A stretch of 18,123 nucleotides of DNA from Spirosoma fluviale (GTDB lineage Bacteria > Bacteroidota > Bacteroidia > Cytophagales > Spirosomataceae): contig CAMDSI010000023.1 in assembly GCA_945906915.1 (NCBI GenBank), forward strand, positions 1 to 18,123, in the 5' to 3' direction. The notes under the pieces are model-generated. The model saw nothing but the letters and a program-made list of their open reading frames with translations. It did not search any database and was not told where the DNA came from. Shown here piece after piece: positions 13,741-18,123 of this stretch; positions within the stretch are counted from its first letter, which is position 1, and each line of letters opens with the position of its first letter. The position numbers and the translations under genes are program-made.

Positions 13741-16700
13741 ATGAAAATAGCTAATTACGCGGTAAAAAATTACCAGTTTACGTTGACCATGTTCCTGATG
13801 GTCGTGGTCGTGGGTGTTGTCACGATTATGACCATGCCACGGGCAGAGGATCCGGACATGAATGCCCCACAATTCCCTATTATAGCGGTTTATCCAGGAA
13901 CGAGTCCAGAAGATATGGAGGAATTGGTGGTGAAACCCGTGGAGAAAAGACTCTACGAACTGGAGAATGTGCGCAAGATCAATACGACGATCAGTGATGG
14001 TTTAGCCGTGTTCGCGGTGTATTATAAATATGGTGTAGTGGTCGACGAGAAATACTCCGAAATCGTCCGCGAATTGAATAGCATTAAGGGGGATTTGCCT
14101 AAAGAGGTGATCCGGCTCGAGGCGCAAAAAGCGACGCCTTCCGGCACGAACGTGTTGCAGATGGCGCTGATATCGAATAATGCGTCTTTGGACGTATTAA
14201 AATCTACCGCCGAACGACTTCAGGAAGATTTAGAGAAGGTGACGACTTTAAAGAAAGTGACCATTTCTGGTTTACCAGATGCCCAAGTGAAGATCGATTT
14301 AAACATCGAAAAGATGGCGCAAATGCAGGTTTCACCAGACCGTGTTTTGCAAGCCATCCAAAGTGAAATTGCGAACATTCCCGGCGGAAGTATTGTGGAG
14401 AACACGAAATCCTACAATATCCTGACATCCGGCAATTACCAAAACATCGACGAGATCAAGAATACGATCGTCTTCTCATATCAAGGGAAAAACGTGCTGT
14501 TGTCGGATGTGGCCAAAGTCTATTTCGACTATGCCCCAGAAAATCACATCACCCGTCTAAACCAAAACCGCTGTCTGTTCATCTCTGCCGCCCAAAAATC
14601 CGGCGAGAACATCGCAAAAACCCAGGAAGCCTACCAGCCTGTCATCGCGGCATTTAAAAAGACGCTACCTAAGAACATAGATTTAGTCGTCAATTTCGAC
14701 CAAGCGGAAAACGTAAATACCCGCTTGAGTGGCTTAATGAAGGACTTTATTATCGCGATTTTATTAGTGGCGCTGACCTTATTGCCTTTAGGATTACGCG
14801 CGGCATCCATCGTGATGATTTCGATTCCGCTATCCTTAGCAATCGGAATTATCTTGTTAAACATCATGGGCTATAGCCTGAACCAGCTGAGTATTGTGGG
14901 TTTAGTAGTGGCGCTAGGACTATTAGTGGATGACAGCATCGTGGTGGTGGAAAATATTGAACGCTGGATGCGCGAGGGCCACAGTCGTCTAGATGCAACG
15001 CTAAAAGCGACGAATCAAATCGGGATGGCTGTTTTAGGTTGCACAGTGACCTTGATTATCGCCTTTTTACCTTTGGTCTTTTTGCCGGAAGCATCAGGAG
15101 AATTTATTCGCAGTCTACCGATGGCGGTGATTTTCTGTATCGTGGCTTCTTTAGTGGTTTCGTTGACGGTCGTTCCGTTTTTGTCGAGCCGCATTCTGAA
15201 ATCCCATCAGGGAAATCCCGAGGGAAATCTGTTTATGCGTTTGTTAAAAAAGCTCATTTCGGGTTCCTATTCTCGCTTATTAGATTGGGCGATTCAACGC
15301 CCTAAAACGACATTACTGTTTGCTCTTGTCATTTTTCTAGCCTCTTTACGGCTATTCCCCGTGGTCGGTTTTAGCCTTTTCCCGGCGTCTGAAAAGCCGC
15401 AATTTATGGTGAATATTTTCAGTCCCTTGCAGTCGAATTTGGCCTATACGGATTCGGTTTCCAAACTGATCGAAAGCGATTTGCGCAAGCTTCCGGAAGT
15501 AAAATATGTTTCTGCAAACGTGGGCAAAGGAAATCCTCGGATATACTATAATGCTATTCCTTTGAACGATCGGACGGATTACGGAAATCTTTTCGTTCAA
15601 TTGCAGGAAGAGATAAGCGTCGAGGAAAAGATCAACCTTATCGAAAAACTGCGCACGAAATACACGAATTATCCTGCTGCGACCATCGAAGTTAAAAACT
15701 TCGAACAAGGTCCGCCAGTGGTAGCACCCATAGAGGTACGTATTTTAGGAGATAATGTAGACACCTTACGCCAAATCGCCAGCCGCGTCGAAACGATGCT
15801 GAAAGAAACGAAGGGAACGATTTACGTCAAAAACCCGCTGAAAAACCTAAAATCTGATATCAAATTCGACATCGACAAGGAAAAAGCAAGTATGCTGGGC
15901 ATTCCAACCGTGAGCATCGACCGGATAATACGATTAGTGGTGGCGGGTTTTGATTTGGGAAAAATGACTGATAAAGAAGGCAAAGAATATGCGATTGTGG
16001 TTTCTAAACCACATCCAAAGCATCCGAGCCTGGAAGTATTTGATAATCTCTATGTGAATAACGTGCAAGGAACGGCGATTCCGCTGAGTCAAGTAGCGAC
16101 AAAACGCTTGCAGACCTCTCCGGTCAGCATTAGCCACTTGAATAAGAATCGCTTGGTTTCGGTGAGCTCTTTCGTCGAGAAAGGCTTTTTGAATAATGAG
16201 GTCATCGCAGAGACAGAGAAAAACCTGGCTAAGATTGCCTTGCCAGCCGGATACCACTTCGAAATGGGTGGAGAAGTGGAGAGCGCGAACGAGAGTTTTA
16301 GTGGTTTTGGGACGATCATTTTAGTGACCGTTTTCTTCTTTGTGGCTGTGTTAATTTTGGAATTCGGTACCTTCAAAAGTACGCTGATTGTGCTTTCAGT
16401 TATTCCATTAGGCATTGTGGGGGCCTTGTTAGCACTTTGGGTAACGGGTATTCCGCTTTCCTTTGTCGCCACGGTGGGACTGATTGCTCTAGCTGGAATC
16501 GAGGTGAAAAATACCATCTTGTTGGTTGATTTTACCAACCAATTGAGGGCCGAAGGCATGCCGATGGAGCAAGCCATCCGTGAGGCCGGCGAAGTTCGTT
16601 TTTTACCCATTATCTTAACGACTTTGACGGCGATAGGCGGCCTTATTCCAATCGCCATTTCGATTAATCCGCTCATTTCACCCCTTGCAATCGTGATGAT

Positions 16701-16779
16701 CGGCGGACTAATTTCGTCCACCCTCCTATCCCGCATCGTCACTCCCGTTGTCTATAAATTAATCCCCCCAGCCATATGA
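13741..16779 (+). CDS. RND family multidrug efflux permease (HAE1-like)
   Basis: A 1012-residue inner-membrane proton-driven pump with the duplicated RND layout: a TM helix at each repeat start (residues about 13 to 32 and 519 to 540), large periplasmic porter loops, then helix bundles at about 335 to 480 and 855 to 1005. The proton-relay aspartate pair is D397-D398 in G-L-L-V-D-D-S-I-V-V-V-E-N, matching D407-D408 of AcrB. The partner lysine is K923 in G-I-E-V-K-N-T-I-L-L-V-D-F, matching K940. This favours drug-type rather than metal-type pumps, which have a different acidic pattern in TM4. Its length is slightly below the usual 1030 to 1050. The stop overlaps the lactonase start (ATGA). Substrates cannot be inferred. 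Confidence 0.93.
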   Translation: MKIANYAVKNYQFTLTMFLMVVVVGVVTIMTMPRAEDPDMNAPQFPIIAVYPGTSPEDMEELVVKPVEKRLYELENVRKINTTISDGLAVFAVYYKYGVVVDEKYSEIVRELNSIKGDLPKEVIRLEAQKATPSGTNVLQMALISNNASLDVLKSTAERLQEDLEKVTTLKKVTISGLPDAQVKIDLNIEKMAQMQVSPDRVLQAIQSEIANIPGGSIVENTKSYNILTSGNYQNIDEIKNTIVFSYQGKNVLLSDVAKVYFDYAPENHITRLNQNRCLFISAAQKSGENIAKTQEAYQPVIAAFKKTLPKNIDLVVNFDQAENVNTRLSGLMKDFIIAILLVALTLLPLGLRAASIVMISIPLSLAIGIILLNIMGYSLNQLSIVGLVVALGLLVDDSIVVVENIERWMREGHSRLDATLKATNQIGMAVLGCTVTLIIAFLPLVFLPEASGEFIRSLPMAVIFCIVASLVVSLTVVPFLSSRILKSHQGNPEGNLFMRLLKKLISGSYSRLLDWAIQRPKTTLLFALVIFLASLRLFPVVGFSLFPASEKPQFMVNIFSPLQSNLAYTDSVSKLIESDLRKLPEVKYVSANVGKGNPRIYYNAIPLNDRTDYGNLFVQLQEEISVEEKINLIEKLRTKYTNYPAATIEVKNFEQGPPVVAPIEVRILGDNVDTLRQIASRVETMLKETKGTIYVKNPLKNLKSDIKFDIDKEKASMLGIPTVSIDRIIRLVVAGFDLGKMTDKEGKEYAIVVSKPHPKHPSLEVFDNLYVNNVQGTAIPLSQVATKRLQTSPVSISHLNKNRLVSVSSFVEKGFLNNEVIAETEKNLAKIALPAGYHFEMGGEVESANESFSGFGTIILVTVFFFVAVLILEFGTFKSTLIVLSVIPLGIVGALLALWVTGIPLSFVATVGLIALAGIEVKNTILLVDFTNQLRAEGMPMEQAIREAGEVRFLPIILTTLTAIGGLIPIAISINPLISPLAIVMIGGLISSTLLSRIVTPVVYKLIPPAI

Positions 16780-17816
16780 CTCTGAGCACGATTTTACTCC
16801 TTCCGCAACTGATTATTGGTTCGTATACGCCCAAAGGCAATCCCGGCATCGAGGTATTTAACTGGGATGCGAAGACGGGTATAGCTTCCAAAAGCTATAC
16901 GTTAAACTCCCCTGCCGCTTCCTATCAGGCCATTTCCGGGAATTATTTGTTTTCCGTATCCGAGGAAGGCGACGGCAAGGCGAGCGTTTCCTCTTTTCAA
17001 TTGCGCAATGGGAAGTACGAGGCTATTAATACCGAATTAAGCCGCGGCGATCACCCCTGCTTTATTCTTTACCGCGAGAAATCTCAAACGGTATACACCG
17101 CGAATTATTCTGGTGGTAGTGTGAGTGTTTTTCAAACGGTTTCCGGGAGACTCAAGCCTCTAGCCCAATACATCGCCTACCAGGGGTCCAGCATAAACAA
17201 AGACCGCCAAATCAGCTCCCACGCCCACATGGTCGCCCTTTCTCCCGATCAAAACACCTTATTCGTGACCGATTTAGGCTCGGATAAAATCTATGCGCAC
17301 AGGATATTAGAGAGCGGACTTATAGAAGAAAGTCGCTCAGAAATCGCCCTGACCCCCGGCAACGGACCTCGCCACATTCGCTTCAGTGCGAAAGGCGATC
17401 GAGCGTATTTGTTGAATGAGTTGAGTTCAGATGTGGATGTGTTTTCGGTTAACGGCGTAGAACTAAAAAAGATTCAAAGCATTCCAGCGGATACTTCGGC
17501 GGTTAAAGTGAAAGGCTCCGCAGATATTCACCTTTCGCCGAACGGCAAATGGCTCATTGCCTCTAACCGCATTTCGAGTAATCAAGTGGTGGTATTTAAG
17601 ATCGAAGCTGATGGGAAATTAACCCGCGTATTCCACCAAAACGTCGCCAAAATTCCCCGCAACTTCACGTTCGACCCATCAGGTAAATTTGTGTTAGTAG
17701 CAAGTCAAGAGGAAGACCGCGTGCAGGTCTTCTCCTTTAACGACGCGAATGGTTCGCTCACAGACTTGCATCAAGACATTTTCGTCAAATCCCCCGTTAG
17801 CTTGCTAATTCGGTAA
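16776..17816 (+). CDS. Lactonase family beta-propeller protein (YbhE/6-phosphogluconolactonase-like)
   Basis: A 346-residue seven-bladed propeller of the PF10282 type. It carries the family stretches in order: I-G-S-Y-T-P-K-G near 15, S-H-A-H-M-V-A-L-S-P-D near 147 to 157, G-P-R-H-I-R-F-S near 192 to 199, Y-L-L-N-E-L-S-S-D-V near 207 to 216, A-D-I-H-L-S-P-N-G-K near 249 to 258 and P-R-N-F-T-F-D-P-S-G-K near 288 to 298. Members include 6-phosphogluconolactonase and muconate-cycloisomerase-like lactonases; which activity applies here is unclear. The first ten residues are hydrophobic but lack a positive charge, so export is uncertain. Its ATG lies in the pump gene's stop codon, making it the last gene of the efflux operon, which is unusual company for this family. 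Its end overlaps the convergent aminotransferase gene by 20 bp. Confidence 0.87.
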   Translation: MTLSTILLLPQLIIGSYTPKGNPGIEVFNWDAKTGIASKSYTLNSPAASYQAISGNYLFSVSEEGDGKASVSSFQLRNGKYEAINTELSRGDHPCFILYREKSQTVYTANYSGGSVSVFQTVSGRLKPLAQYIAYQGSSINKDRQISSHAHMVALSPDQNTLFVTDLGSDKIYAHRILESGLIEESRSEIALTPGNGPRHIRFSAKGDRAYLLNELSSDVDVFSVNGVELKKIQSIPADTSAVKVKGSADIHLSPNGKWLIASNRISSNQVVVFKIEADGKLTRVFHQNVAKIPRNFTFDPSGKFVLVASQEEDRVQVFSFNDANGSLTDLHQDIFVKSPVSLLIR

Positions 17817-18123
17817 TCGCCTTCACCAAGACATCGAGTTCTTTTAATGTCGTGAAGACATTGGGTGTTATTCTACAACCGTGGATGTTTCCTCCGTCGA
17901 TGGCGACGGTAAAAATCTTGTATTCTTTCATCAGGCGCTCGGCTAAAAGAGCCGGTTTGATGCCTTCGATTCCCACGTTTGCAATCGCACAAGATTTAGT
18001 GGGATCAGCCGAATGATGGAATCGAACGCGAGGCAAAGAACGTACCTTAGTCGTCCAATAATTCTGTAAAAAACGCAATCGAGCTTCTTTGCGAGCGGGA
18101 CCTATTTTTTCGTAGAAATCAAT
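17797..18123 (-). CDS. Class V PLP-dependent aminotransferase, C-terminal part only
   Basis: The gene enters from the right edge; 108 residues and the stop are visible, in an open frame up to the last base. The segment matches the small C-terminal domain of fold-type I class V enzymes, close to isopenicillin N epimerase-like and cysteine-desulfurase-like proteins. It has A-I-A-N-V-G-I-E-G-I-K-P, then A-I-D-G-G-N-I-H-G-C-R-I-T-P-N-V-F-T-T-L-K-E-L-D. The arginine in C-R-I-T-P is the expected substrate-carboxylate ligand. The PLP lysine and N-terminal domain are outside the window, so the reaction cannot be given. No terminator was found between it and the convergent lactonase gene; their ends overlap by 20 bp. 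Confidence 0.85.
   Translation of the reverse strand: MDFYEKIGPARKEARLRFLQNYWTTKVRSLPRVRFHHSADPTKSCAIANVGIEGIKPALLAERLMKEYKIFTVAIDGGNIHGCRITPNVFTTLKELDVLVKAITELAS

Noticed and set aside
14204..16742. Several long open frames on the strand opposite the RND pump gene
   Set aside because: They have no family resemblance, lie fully inside the pump gene and are explained as shadows of its codon pattern.
13741..16779. RND pump as a heavy-metal exporter
   Set aside because: The TM4 motif is G-L-L-V-D-D-S, the drug-type aspartate pair, and lacks the acidic pattern of metal-type pumps.
1..18123. Mobile elements, CRISPR arrays, tRNA or rRNA genes
   Set aside because: No transposase, integrase, regularly spaced repeats, terminal inverted repeats or tRNA-like cloverleaf sequence could be recognised on either strand.

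Overview
The window looks like a piece of a Bacteroidota chromosome, probably of the Cytophagales type. Supporting signs are a TonB-dependent receptor with an N-terminal carboxypeptidase-regulatory-like domain, a lipoprotein whose cysteine is followed by a Q-K-E-E-E surface-export-like signal, TAnnTTTG-type -7 promoter elements, and A-rich leaders without clear Shine-Dalgarno sites. The genus cannot be fixed from the sequence alone.

The left half (1 to about 10200) has a phosphorus theme. It opens with the C-terminal end of a PhoA-type alkaline phosphatase and a convergent GNAT acetyltransferase. Next come a PhnZ/TmpB-like mixed-valent diiron oxygenase that would cleave a C-P bond, translationally coupled to a 12-TM carrier resembling DUF5690/MFS, and a convergent PiT phosphate transporter. 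A small lipoprotein of unknown function follows. Last is a two-gene outer-membrane operon, transcribed leftwards, of a TonB-dependent receptor and a large surface-type lipoprotein, with a small secreted protein diverging from it. The PiT gene and the receptor operon share a nearly identical 18-bp upstream element: two TGTTAA-like hexamers exactly 11 bp apart, 16 of 18 bases the same. This resembles the direct-repeat layout of PhoB/PhoP boxes. It suggests that phosphate starvation switches both on together, and that the receptor/lipoprotein pair captures a phosphorus compound.

The right half (10264 to 17816) is an efflux locus. A VOC-family protein diverges from an operon of a TetR regulator, TolC-like channel, lipoprotein membrane-fusion adaptor, RND pump and a YbhE-type beta-propeller lactonase. 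The genes are spaced by no more than two bases or overlap, so they are almost certainly one transcript. The TetR promoter carries a TTAAC-ACT-GTTAA palindrome between its -33 and -7 elements, a likely autoregulatory operator.

The window ends in the C-terminal part of a class V PLP-dependent aminotransferase on the minus strand. Three well-formed intrinsic terminators are visible (4225-4253, 4840-4874, 10232-10260). The only stretch over 300 bases without a gene is 9525-9850, which holds two divergent promoters and three repeat elements. No tRNA, rRNA, insertion sequence, CRISPR array or phage feature was seen.
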